The notes: a model not told the origin generated them from the sequence alone. 5,781 nucleotides of DNA from Thermodesulfobacteriota bacterium (GCA_003645605.1 QNAY01000102.1:1-5781), one strand, 5' to 3'; positions 1 to 5,780 are shown, numbered from the stretch's first letter. A program made the numbers and translations.

Positions 1-105
1 ATTGGTGAACCGGATGAACCCAAACTGGAAAGACCTGAGTTCTGGATGGTAAAGATTTCTCCCTTTGGTCGAAATGACATGGCAGCGCGAATCATGACAC
101 ATTAG
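1..105 (+). CDS. C-terminal end of an unrecognised protein (partial, 5' end outside window)
   Basis: An open frame enters from the left edge in frame 1, runs 34 codons and stops at TAG 103-105. The tail is hydrophilic with a short motif WMVKISPFGRNDMAARIM and ends in THR-HIS. The other two forward frames close sooner (stops at 50-52 and at 5-7), so this is the best candidate for the end of a real gene. It does not resemble the C-termini I would expect for PilB or PilT, the usual neighbours of pilC. It is followed by 130 bp before pilC, long enough that pilC may have its own promoter. I cannot assign a function from so short a fragment, and it could be a chance open frame. Confidence 0.45.
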   Translation: MGEPDEPKLERPEFWMVKISPFGRNDMAARIMTH

Positions 106-151
106 CGTGAACGGTTACAAATTCTTTAATATCTCCGCGATAAATCAAGTT

Positions 152-169
152 TATCCGAAACATATCCGA
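152..169. repeat. Pair of TATCCGA direct repeats upstream of pilC
   Basis: TATCCGA occurs at 152-158 and again at 163-169, an 11-bp period that would place both copies on nearly the same face of the helix. The block is also bounded by TTATC (151-155) and GATAA (168-172), a short inverted repeat. It lies 67 bp upstream of the pilC start, so an operator for a regulator of pilC is possible. With only two 7-bp copies, chance is not excluded. Confidence 0.35.
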
Positions 170-174
170 TAAGG

Positions 175-217
175 TTGAAAGGACTGATATGCGTTTTTGT
201 AGCTAAGGACATATACT
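175..217 (+). promoter_or_regulatory. Weak candidate promoter elements for pilC
   Basis: TTGAAA at 175-180 resembles a -35 box, and TATACT at 212-217 is a good -10 match (5 of 6). The two are 31 bp apart, too far to form one promoter, and each lacks a convincing partner at the normal distance. If TATACT is used, transcription would start close to the ribosome binding site at 226-230 and leave a very short leader. pilC may instead be transcribed by read-through from the upstream gene. Confidence 0.2.
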
Positions 218-225
218 AATTTTTT

Positions 226-230
226 GGGGG
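226..230 (+). promoter_or_regulatory. G-rich ribosome binding site that fixes the pilC start
   Basis: GGGGG at 226-230 lies 5 nt before ATG 236. A TTG at 224-226 is in frame but overlaps this G run and would have no ribosome binding site of its own. The ATG start also gives the family-typical N-terminus MPIFAWKG. Confidence 0.6.
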
Positions 231-235
231 TCTTT

Positions 236-1450
236 ATGCCAATTTTTGCATGGAAAGGCACCGCGAGCAATGGTGAAATACAAAAGGGCGAGATCGAGGC
301 CCAGGACGAGCAGGCGGTACGCCGTTTACTTCGACAACAACGAATATCTCCTTCTAAGATCAAGGCCAAGCCCAAGGACCTGCTGGAGAATATAGCACTT
401 TTTCAAAAAAAGGTTACAACGAAGGAGATTGTTATCTTCACCAGGCAGTTGTCCACAATGATAGATGCAGGCCTTCCCCTTATTCAAGGCTTGGAAATCC
501 TTGCTGGCCAGCAAGAAAACAAGACCCTTAAAAAAGTACTCATGGATACAAAGTCTGACGTTGAAGGTGGCTCCACTTTTGCCGATGCCCTGAAGAAACA
601 CCCGAAGCAGTTTGATCGGCTCTTCTGCAATATGGTTGCAGCAGGAGAGATGGGAGGGATATTGGATGATGTTTTAAAGCGTCTTGCCGACTATATGGAA
701 AAGGCGCTGCGCCTTAAAAGAAAGGTCAAAGGGGCGCTAACTTATCCTATCATAGTACTTGGCATATCCGCCCTGGTAATTGGAGTAATCCTTATCTTTG
801 TAATACCTGTGTTTGAGCAAATGTTTGCTGATTTCGGCGGTAGTCTGCCGGTTCCTACCCAGATGGTGGTCAACCTCAGTAAATTCGTGAAGTCCTATTT
901 CCTGGTCATGATTGGTGCTATGGCAGTTATGGTATTTCTGTTCAAAAAATACTACAAAACAGAAAAAGGTAAGCGTGTTGTGGACAGGCTGATACTCAAA
1001 TCTCCTGTATTTGGGCCTCTATTGAGAAAAGTAGCAGTGGCAAAACTTACCAGAACACTGGGCACCTTGATAGACAGCGGTGTACCCATACTTGAAACAT
1101 TGAATGTCGCTGCCGGAACCGCCGGCAACAAGATAGTGGAAGAAGCCATATATAATGTGCGCTCCAGCATCAGTGAAGGGCGGACAATTGCGCAGCCGCT
1201 TAGTGAAAGCGGGATATTCCCCGCCATGGTAGTGCAGATGGTGTCGGTGGGCGAAACTACAGGCGCGCTGGACCAGATGCTGAACAAAATAGCGGATTTC
1301 TATGACGAGGAAGTGGAAACAGCAGTCGATGCCTTGACCAGCATGATCGAGCCCTTCATGATCGTGTTTCTCGGAGGTACCGTAGGTTCCATAATCATTG
1401 CCATGTATCTCCCCATCTTTGCGATGGCTGGGGCGGTATCAGGAAGTTAG
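236..1450 (+). CDS. pilC: Type IV pilus inner-membrane platform protein PilC (GspF/T2SF family)
   Basis: The 404-residue product matches the family's usual length of about 400. PilC is the polytopic inner-membrane platform that couples the PilB extension ATPase (and PilT, for retraction) to pilin insertion. The N-terminus MPIFAWKGTASNGEI is typical. Two T2SF repeats follow: one around residues 65-190, with FTRQLSTMIDAGLPL and VAAGEMGGILD; one around 268-392, with LTRTLGTLIDSGVPI and VSVGETTGALD. Hydrophobic segments lie near residues 170-193, 221-237 and 372-397, the usual three-helix layout. I chose ATG 236 over the in-frame TTG at 224 because of the G-rich ribosome binding site at 226-230. 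No other pilus gene is visible in the window. Its last 12 bp overlap the 3' end of the convergent efflux gene. GspF of a type II secretion system is the main alternative, since the family is shared; the N-terminal sequence and the length favour PilC. Confidence 0.93.
   Translation: MPIFAWKGTASNGEIQKGEIEAQDEQAVRRLLRQQRISPSKIKAKPKDLLENIALFQKKVTTKEIVIFTRQLSTMIDAGLPLIQGLEILAGQQENKTLKKVLMDTKSDVEGGSTFADALKKHPKQFDRLFCNMVAAGEMGGILDDVLKRLADYMEKALRLKRKVKGALTYPIIVLGISALVIGVILIFVIPVFEQMFADFGGSLPVPTQMVVNLSKFVKSYFLVMIGAMAVMVFLFKKYYKTEKGKRVVDRLILKSPVFGPLLRKVAVAKLTRTLGTLIDSGVPILETLNVAAGTAGNKIVEEAIYNVRSSISEGRTIAQPLSESGIFPAMVVQMVSVGETTGALDQMLNKIADFYDEEVETAVDALTSMIEPFMIVFLGGTVGSIIIAMYLPIFAMAGAVSGS
1413..1427. 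other. Small hairpin near the pilC/efflux gene convergence
   Basis: CCATC (1413-1417) and GATGG (1423-1427) form a perfect 5-bp stem around a 5-nt loop inside the last codons of pilC. There is no T tract on either side, so it does not look like an intrinsic terminator. It is the only compact stem seen near the junction of the two convergent genes. Confidence 0.25.
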
Positions 1451-2977
1451 AGGCATGTCTGCTACGATATCATAGCGCTTCAGGTTAATCCCCATGGCGC
1501 GGTAGAGATTTGCAAGCCCCTGGTTAAAATCCACAATAGCACTGGTCTTTCGAATTCGTGCTTGAATAACGCTGTCTTTAAGACGCTCCATCTCCTGTGC
1601 CAAAGTAATTTCGGCCAATTCCTCAGTACGCTCTGCCACACAGATCCGCTCAAGACTCCGATTAACAGTCACCAAAGAGTTCTTAATCTCTTTCTCCGCA
1701 GTTTCTTCCAGGCGTTTAAGCCTATATACCGCCTGGCGTTTTTCCAAACCGGCACGGCGATAGCGTGCCTGTGAAGCGCGATTGCCCAATGGATAGGAAA
1801 AGCGAAGCCCTGCATACCACTCATGTCCGTCCGCCTCAGACATTCGTGAAAGCGAATCCATGTAATCCCCTTCATGGGAACTTGATGCTGTACCATAGGA
1901 TATAGTTCGTTCTCCACCAGACAGGCCGTTGGCCCCTAATGTCGTCTTCAGATCCAGACGAGGGAGCTTCTGATTGGCGTAGTATTCCAGCTTTATGTCC
2001 TGATTGGCTATTACCCTGCGCTGTTTCTGGATATCGGGACGCTTTTCCAGAGCAATAGCCAACGTCTGTTCCAAATCGGGAAAGGTCTGCTTTTCCCCAG
2101 GGATCTCTTCTGTTATGAAAGGTTCCTTATAAAGTGTATCCTCCGGACGTATTCCCAAAAGGTCTCTTAATTGGTTAGCAAGAGTTTCTACCTGTTGTCT
2201 GGCAAAAATCACCTGCTCATCCCTGGACACCATAGCGGTCTCCGCCTCCTGTACTTCAGTGACAGGAACAACGCCTGCCGCAAATTTTTCTTTGTTACCT
2301 TTGAGAAGATTCCGGGCCAATTCCCGGGATTCGATGCGATAGCGGAGAATCTCCCGGGCCTCCGCAAGATCGTAATAGATGAGTTCAATTTCCTCACCAA
2401 TCCTCTGGGCCCGATCCATATATCCTTCAGCGGTTTGGCTTGCCAGATTTTGGTTCATCCGAAGCTTCGCTGTATTGACATTAGTTCCAAAATCCCGAAG
2501 GAGCGGCTGGGTGAAATTCAAAAACACGATATTTCGATATTGCGGACGCAATGCGTCTACAGAAGAGTTGTTTATAGAACGGTTGGTTTCAAAGGATAGC
2601 TTTGACTCAAGGCCGAATTGGAATTTTTTGCGGATGCCTATATCACCACCGGTCTCCCGGTATTTATCAAAATCGTCGTCGGAAAAAGCTATGGCAGTCG
2701 GGGTCTTTTGTTCCAGAGATGATATCCCCATTTCAATCACCGGATCGAACTCCGCCTTTTCGACAGTCACGTTTTCCCGGCTGATGGGGATATTGAGTTG
2801 TTCTACCTGCAAATCCAAATTATGTTGGATGCCCCTTGCAATGGCACTCTGCAATGTCAGGACCTTTGCCTTTGCCGAGATATCCTTATTGTTCTCTTGA
2901 GCTAAAGCAGGATTGCTCAAGGGAAAAATTACCAGAAAACTTGTAATACTCACCAGCAATATGCATTGTAACATCAT
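1439..2977 (-). CDS. TolC-family outer-membrane efflux/secretion protein
   Basis: The product (512 residues) is a TolC-like outer-membrane factor, a class that trimerises into a barrel with a long periplasmic alpha-helical tunnel and serves tripartite efflux pumps or type I secretion. A Sec signal peptide is clear: a hydrophobic core at about residues 4-20, then NPALA with predicted cleavage after Ala26; there is no lipobox cysteine. Two OEP repeats are visible: the first begins at VLTLQSAIARGIQHNLDL (39-56) and includes QPLLRDFG (157-164); the second begins near DLEQTLAIALEKRPDI (301-316) and ends with IVDFNQGLANLYRAMG (481-496). Long charged heptad-like helices lie near 190-275 and 400-475. 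The start is one of two adjacent ATGs (2977 or 2974) behind AGGGGAG at 2983-2989. No membrane-fusion protein or pump gene adjoins it, so its partner and substrate are unknown. It is divergent from cbiFG and convergent with pilC. Confidence 0.9.
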   Translation of the reverse strand: MMLQCILLVSITSFLVIFPLSNPALAQENNKDISAKAKVLTLQSAIARGIQHNLDLQVEQLNIPISRENVTVEKAEFDPVIEMGISSLEQKTPTAIAFSDDDFDKYRETGGDIGIRKKFQFGLESKLSFETNRSINNSSVDALRPQYRNIVFLNFTQPLLRDFGTNVNTAKLRMNQNLASQTAEGYMDRAQRIGEEIELIYYDLAEAREILRYRIESRELARNLLKGNKEKFAAGVVPVTEVQEAETAMVSRDEQVIFARQQVETLANQLRDLLGIRPEDTLYKEPFITEEIPGEKQTFPDLEQTLAIALEKRPDIQKQRRVIANQDIKLEYYANQKLPRLDLKTTLGANGLSGGERTISYGTASSSHEGDYMDSLSRMSEADGHEWYAGLRFSYPLGNRASQARYRRAGLEKRQAVYRLKRLEETAEKEIKNSLVTVNRSLERICVAERTEELAEITLAQEMERLKDSVIQARIRKTSAIVDFNQGLANLYRAMGINLKRYDIVADMPLTS

Positions 2978-3009
2978 GAAATCTCCCCTTGCTGAAGTGA
3001 TTAGCCCAT

Positions 3010-3041
3010 ATTATACAATTGCCAAGTATGCTGAATGACAA
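3010..3041 (-). promoter_or_regulatory. Candidate promoter of the TolC-family gene
   Basis: On the - strand a perfect TATAAT lies at 3015-3010. TTGTCA at 3041-3036 is a 5-of-6 match to a -35 box, but the 20-bp spacing is longer than ideal. Transcription would begin near 3003, giving a leader of about 25 nt that contains the AGGGGAG ribosome binding site. Confidence 0.5.
3019..3041. repeat. Imperfect inverted repeat in the divergent promoter region
   Basis: TTGCCA (3019-3024) and TGACAA (3036-3041) form an imperfect inverted repeat of type TTGnCA-N11-TGnCAA. It overlaps the candidate -35 of the efflux gene and would lie upstream of cbiFG, a position suited to an operator for one or both genes. 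TTGCCA could also serve as a -35 for cbiFG, but I see no good -10 at the matching distance. Confidence 0.25.
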
Positions 3042-3101
3042 AATAACCAAAACTACCACATTGAAAAGAAAAAAATTACCCCTAAATGCGAGACTGAGGC
3101 C

Positions 3102-4940
3102 ATGCCTATAGCCTTTGTGGGAGCAGGCCCAGGAGACCCTGCCCTTATCACCCTAAAAGGGCATCAGCTTCTCCAGGAGGCAGACGTAGTCATCTACACA
3201 GGTTCCCTGGTCCCCAAAGACCTGATTTCTCACCTCTCCGCACTGATATACAACTCCGCAGGAATGACCCTGGAGCAAGTCATTTCAATCATGGTTTCTG
3301 CAGCAAAATCAGGCAGACGGGTAGTACGGCTCCACACAGGGGACTCTGCCATCTATAGCGCCATCCGGGAACAAATAGAATGCCTGCGAAAAGAAAACAT
3401 ACCCTTTGAAGTCGTCCCCGGCGTCACAGCCGGATTTGCCGCTGCCGCTGTCCTGGGCCGGGAGCTGACAATTCCTGGAATTACACAGACTGTTATTTTC
3501 TCCAGGATAGGCGGCCGGACCCCTGTGCCTCCATCTGAGGAATTATCACGCCTGGCCAAGATCCAAGCCACACTGATTCTTTATCTAAGCGTAGGCCACA
3601 TAAGGCAGGTTCAGGAGGCTCTGCTGGCAGGCGGATACTCTTCGGATACACCTGTGGAGGTGATAGAAAAGGTAAGCTGGCCGACTCAACGTATTGTCAG
3701 TGGAAAGCTTGGAAATATTGCGATAAAGATTGAGCAAGCAGGCATTTCAAAAACTGCTGTGATATTAGTGGGAAAGGTCCTGTCTGAACCTGAGCACCTG
3801 CATGGAAAGCGCTCCCTTCTCTATGATCCGGAGTTCTCTCATGGATACAGAAAGGGCCTGAGCCATTCAAATGCAGAGGCCTCCTCCGAACATTCTCTTG
3901 ATTGCTGCTCCTCTGCAAACAATAAGGCAATCCCTCAAAACATAACTTTTATATATCTAACTCCTGGAGGCAAGTCCCTGGCCTACCGCCTTTCTGAATT
4001 GCTATCCAATAAACATGTATTGATTTATTCCTACAGCGAACTGGTTGAAAACCAACTTATAAAAAAAAAGTGGCAGAGAGGCACGGGGTTTGTCTTTATA
4101 ATGGCAGCGGGAATAGTCATCAGGACCATAGCTCCATTGCTTAAAAGCAAACTGAATGATCCGGCGGTTGTTGTTATGGACGAGGCAGGACATCACGCAG
4201 TAAGTCTTTTGTCCGGTCATCTTGGAGGCGCCAACGAACTTGCCGGGATGCTGGCGCTAAAAGCAGGAGGACAGGCGGTTATTACCACAGCGTCTGATAC
4301 GCTGGGTTTAGTAGCGCTCGACATGTGGGCCGGGGTTCAGGACCTGGTCCCTGATGATCGTTCTGCTCTGAAAAATGCATCTGCCGCCCTGGTAGCCTCA
4401 TGTAGCCTCAAGACATACACTGATTGCCAAGTACACTCTTTGCCTGCGGGTCTCAATAAAATTTACGATCCAGGCAAGGCCCGGTTGATCATCTCCCCAT
4501 ACTTAATTCCGGAAGTTAAACCGATTCTTCATCTGTATCCCAGGATATTTGCCCTGGGAATAGGCTGCAACCGTGATACTCCGTCTCAGGCCCTGGAAAG
4601 AGCAGTAAAGGAATTCCTTAAGAGGCACAAAGTCTCCCCAAAGGCCCTTTTTACCTTGGCCAGCATTGATGCAAAGAATAATGAGACTTGTCTGTTGGCC
4701 CTTGGGCAGAAGTGGGACCTTGATATCCGGTTTTTCACAGCAGAACAGTTGAATACCGTACCGGTAAAAGAACCTTCTCATTACGCTATGGAGGCTGTGG
4801 GTGCATATGGTGTGGCAGAGCCCTCGGCCATACTGGCAGTTGACAATGGAAAACTCCGCTTCCAAAAAGAAAAGACTAACGGGATCACACTGGCCCTTGG
4901 GGAAAGAGCCTTTACTTTAACAAAAAACCAAATCCTTTAA
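3102..4940 (+). CDS. cbiFG: Fused cobalt-precorrin-4 C11-methyltransferase (CbiF/CobM) and cobalt-precorrin-5A hydrolase (CbiG)
   Basis: The 612-residue cytoplasmic product joins two consecutive enzymes of anaerobic B12 synthesis. Residues 1-250 are a SAM-dependent tetrapyrrole methylase that would methylate C11 of cobalt-precorrin-4: GAGPGDP at 7-13, RLHTGDSAIYSAI at 76-88, VPGVTAGFAAAAVLGRELT at 105-123, LYLSVGHI at 160-167, DTPVEVIEKVSWP at 182-194, and the CbiF-type end LYDPEFSHGYR at 240-250. A polar linker (about 251-279) follows. Residues 280-612 are CbiG, which opens the ring lactone of cobalt-precorrin-5A and releases the C20 unit as acetaldehyde. Its N domain carries MAAGIVIRTIAPLL (334-347) and SLLSGHLGGANELA (368-381), a middle domain spans roughly 405-478, and the C domain carries ALGIGCNRDTP (484-494) and AVGAYGVAEPSAILA (565-579). 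ATG 3102 is the only upstream ATG in frame and gives the canonical N-terminus, although the ribosome binding site is poor (GAGG only 2 nt away). No other cbi gene is in view. Confidence 0.93.
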   Translation: MPIAFVGAGPGDPALITLKGHQLLQEADVVIYTGSLVPKDLISHLSALIYNSAGMTLEQVISIMVSAAKSGRRVVRLHTGDSAIYSAIREQIECLRKENIPFEVVPGVTAGFAAAAVLGRELTIPGITQTVIFSRIGGRTPVPPSEELSRLAKIQATLILYLSVGHIRQVQEALLAGGYSSDTPVEVIEKVSWPTQRIVSGKLGNIAIKIEQAGISKTAVILVGKVLSEPEHLHGKRSLLYDPEFSHGYRKGLSHSNAEASSEHSLDCCSSANNKAIPQNITFIYLTPGGKSLAYRLSELLSNKHVLIYSYSELVENQLIKKKWQRGTGFVFIMAAGIVIRTIAPLLKSKLNDPAVVVMDEAGHHAVSLLSGHLGGANELAGMLALKAGGQAVITTASDTLGLVALDMWAGVQDLVPDDRSALKNASAALVASCSLKTYTDCQVHSLPAGLNKIYDPGKARLIISPYLIPEVKPILHLYPRIFALGIGCNRDTPSQALERAVKEFLKRHKVSPKALFTLASIDAKNNETCLLALGQKWDLDIRFFTAEQLNTVPVKEPSHYAMEAVGAYGVAEPSAILAVDNGKLRFQKEKTNGITLALGERAFTLTKNQIL

Positions 4941-4948
4941 AGTAAGGG
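4909..4948 (+). terminator. Hairpin spanning the cbiFG stop codon, possible weak terminator
   Basis: TTACTTTAA (4912-4920) pairs perfectly with TTAAAGTAA (4937-4945) across a 16-nt loop. In RNA the stem extends by one G-U and two G-C pairs (4909-4911 with 4946-4948), giving 12 bp. The second arm contains the stop codon at 4938-4940. Only a short T run (4958-4961) follows, about 10 nt after the stem, so termination would be inefficient. It may instead protect the 3' end of the mRNA. Confidence 0.35.
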
Positions 4949-4971
4949 AAGAAAAAATTTTCAATACACCA

Positions 4972-5001
4972 TTGACATGGAGTTCAAAACGGTGCTACAC
5001 A
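4972..5001 (+). promoter_or_regulatory. Candidate sigma70-type promoter of the 69-codon gene
   Basis: TTGACA at 4972-4977 is a perfect -35 box. TACACA at 4996-5001 is a modest -10 at 18 bp; the AT-rich run that follows (5001-5010) could assist melting. A TTG start codon in frame with the downstream gene coincides exactly with this -35 box, so a longer protein starting there is unlikely. The predicted leader would be about 85 nt. Confidence 0.5.
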
Positions 5002-5025
5002 ATATATTATATGGTGGTTGGAAAT

Positions 5026-5058
5026 ACCGCTTCGGTCCAAATCGCAAAAAAGCGATTT
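5026..5058 (+). other. Two small hairpins in the leader of the 69-codon gene
   Basis: ACCG (5026-5029) pairs with CGGT (5033-5036) around a CTT loop. Immediately after, AAATCGC (5039-5045) pairs with GCGATTT (5052-5058) around a loop of six A. Both stems are perfect and lie between the candidate promoter and the ribosome binding site at 5080-5086. Neither is followed by a proper T tract. They may affect translation or mRNA stability; no known riboswitch class was recognised. Confidence 0.4.
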
Positions 5059-5079
5059 CTTATTAACTTTATAAAACAT

Positions 5080-5086
5080 AAGGAGG
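5080..5086 (+). promoter_or_regulatory. Consensus Shine-Dalgarno sequence fixing the start of the 69-codon gene
   Basis: AAGGAGG ends 5 nt before ATG 5092 and is the strongest ribosome binding site in the window. It supports ATG 5092 over the in-frame TTG at 4972, and suggests efficient translation. Confidence 0.8.
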
Positions 5087-5091
5087 CAAAA

Positions 5092-5301
5092 ATGACCGAT
5101 CAACGCTTGATGACCATGATTATCGTCTCAAACATTTTATCTGCTTATTATGGGAATAAAGCCAGCTTTTGCGCTGTAAATAATAAAGAGCCGGATGATG
5201 CGGAAAAGGAAGATCTATTGAAAAGAGTAATTACGATGTTTGAAAACTTGAGCACGAGTTATCTTAAGGATATTGAAGAAATTGCTGAAGGTGCCAAATA
5301 A
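5092..5301 (+). CDS. Small protein of unknown function (69 aa)
   Basis: I do not recognise this family. The product has a moderately hydrophobic N-terminal stretch (LMTMIIVSNILSAYYG, residues 6-21), a single cysteine at 27, an acidic turn (KEPDDAEKED, 32-41) and a C-terminal amphipathic helix-like segment (DLLKRVITMFENLSTSYLKDIEEIAEG). There is no signal peptide, and the hydrophobic part is too short and polar for a confident membrane helix; a small helical cytoplasmic protein is the simplest reading. Support for a real gene is good: an AAGGAGG ribosome binding site 5 nt upstream, a perfect -35 box further up, and an intrinsic terminator about 95 bp downstream, making it a monocistronic unit. 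Its GC content is about 36% by hand count and visibly lower than that of cbiFG, which could reflect recent acquisition or just a small orphan gene. Starting at TTG 4972 would add 40 residues, but that codon is the -35 box. Confidence 0.75.
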   Translation: MTDQRLMTMIIVSNILSAYYGNKASFCAVNNKEPDDAEKEDLLKRVITMFENLSTSYLKDIEEIAEGAK

Positions 5302-5350
5302 TTAGTGACTGAATGGAAAAGCTGTTCAGACACAATGCTGAATTCTAAAT

Positions 5351-5376
5351 GTTGATTTTTGAATTAAAAGTTGATT
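5351..5376. repeat. GTTGATT direct repeat in the AT-rich spacer
   Basis: GTTGATT occurs at 5351-5357 and 5370-5376, a 19-bp period, in the AT-rich stretch between the 69-codon gene and the terminator. Low complexity makes chance likely. Confidence 0.2.
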
Positions 5377-5395
5377 AAGAATTGTTTATTTACAA

Positions 5396-5431
5396 AAAAG
5401 CCCCTGTCGGCTTCTGCCGGCAGGGGCTTTT
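5396..5431. terminator. Strong bidirectional intrinsic terminator
   Basis: GCCCCTG (5400-5406) pairs with CAGGGGC (5421-5427). The stem continues inward with TCGGC/GCCGG (one G-T) around a TTCT loop, and outward with AAAA/TTTT, for 16 bp in all. The + strand has a T4 tract after the stem; the - strand reads six T. It would end both the 69-codon gene (+) and the 62-codon gene (-), which converge on it. Confidence 0.92.
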
Positions 5432-5453
5432 AATATTAGGTATATTTTTATAT

Positions 5454-5642
5454 TTACCACCAACTGACTGTCTTATCTGCCTCTTGAATCATCTGAACCA
5501 GAACGTCATAATTGGGATCACCCATGTAAAGGCTGAACTCTTTGGCGTCCCTGTCACGGCTGAGTATCTCGACCAGCTTTTTGACATCATCAGTAGGCTC
5601 GGAACGATAGACATGCAATATTTTCATTTTTTCGTCGCTCAT
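5454..5642 (-). CDS. Small protein of unknown function (62 aa), C-terminal VSWW
   Basis: The product begins MSDEKMKILHVYRSEPTDDV and ends DKTVSWW. A predicted beta strand (KILHVYR, residues 7-13) followed by a helix (DDVKKLVEILSR, 18-29), a second strand (EFSLYMG, 35-41) and a second helix (YDVLVQMIQEAD, 45-56) suggest a compact alpha/beta fold. The layout is loosely like small DsrE/DsrH-type proteins of sulfur relay, but I see no catalytic cysteine (the protein has none), so I do not assign that function. ATG 5642 has AGAGGAG 6 nt upstream (5649-5655); a second ATG at 5627 lacks a good site. It begins 21 bp after the stop of the upstream partial gene, with no terminator between, so the two are probably one operon ending at the terminator at 5396-5431. 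Confidence 0.8.
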   Translation of the reverse strand: MSDEKMKILHVYRSEPTDDVKKLVEILSRDRDAKEFSLYMGDPNYDVLVQMIQEADKTVSWW

Positions 5643-5663
5643 TACGTGCTCCTCTTATAATTA

Positions 5664-5780
5664 CTAACCGCAGGTATCAGGTGGCGGAGAGGCTGCTTTT
5701 GGCAAGGCATATGGGATGATGAAATCCGCGTCACGCATACGCTCCCCAAGTTCCTCTATGGTGATGGGTGTCAACTCCAG
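5664..5780 (-). CDS. C-terminal end of an unrecognised protein ending PPPDTCG (partial)
   Basis: On the - strand a frame enters from the right edge and reads 38 codons to TAG at 5666-5664. It includes ITIEELGERMRDADFIIPYA, then LPKAASPPPDTCG. The composition is protein-like (an acidic helix, a hydrophobic strand, a proline-rich tail), and of the other two frames one closes within 17 codons. The penultimate cysteine in a flexible proline-rich tail is notable: in several sulfur-carrier and redox proteins the reactive cysteine sits at the extreme C-terminus, but this is only an analogy. The 62-codon gene follows after 21 bp with its own ribosome binding site, so they are likely co-transcribed. 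The 5' part lies beyond the window, and I cannot name the family. Confidence 0.7.
   Translation of the reverse strand: MELTPITIEELGERMRDADFIIPYALPKAASPPPDTCG

Noticed and set aside
1..235. Upstream partial gene as pilT or pilB
   Set aside because: The visible C-terminus does not look like the end of either ATPase, so the guess rested only on common gene order.
151..375. 74-codon frame on the - strand across the pilC start
   Set aside because: It overlaps the pilC ribosome binding site and coding start, and its product is not protein-like.
1669..1917. 82-codon - strand frame inside the efflux gene
   Set aside because: It is a shadow of the TolC-family coding sequence in another frame of the same strand.
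2171..2900. Long + strand frames (142 and 173 codons) antisense to the efflux gene
   Set aside because: They lie wholly opposite a well-supported gene, overlap each other and show no recognisable domain.
2978..3101. Cobalamin riboswitch upstream of cbiFG
   Set aside because: The spacer is only 124 bp, AT-rich, and shows no B12-box-like sequence or the expected stems.
4503..4865. 120-codon - strand frame opposite the CbiG domain
   Set aside because: Antisense to clearly conserved CbiG motifs, with a composition typical of a shadow frame.
4972..5091. 40-residue N-terminal extension of the 69-codon gene from TTG 4972
   Set aside because: The TTG is the first half of a perfect TTGACA box, and a consensus ribosome binding site sits just before ATG 5092.
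5382..5660. 92-codon + strand frame at the right end
   Set aside because: It runs through the terminator stem and opposite the better supported 62-codon gene.
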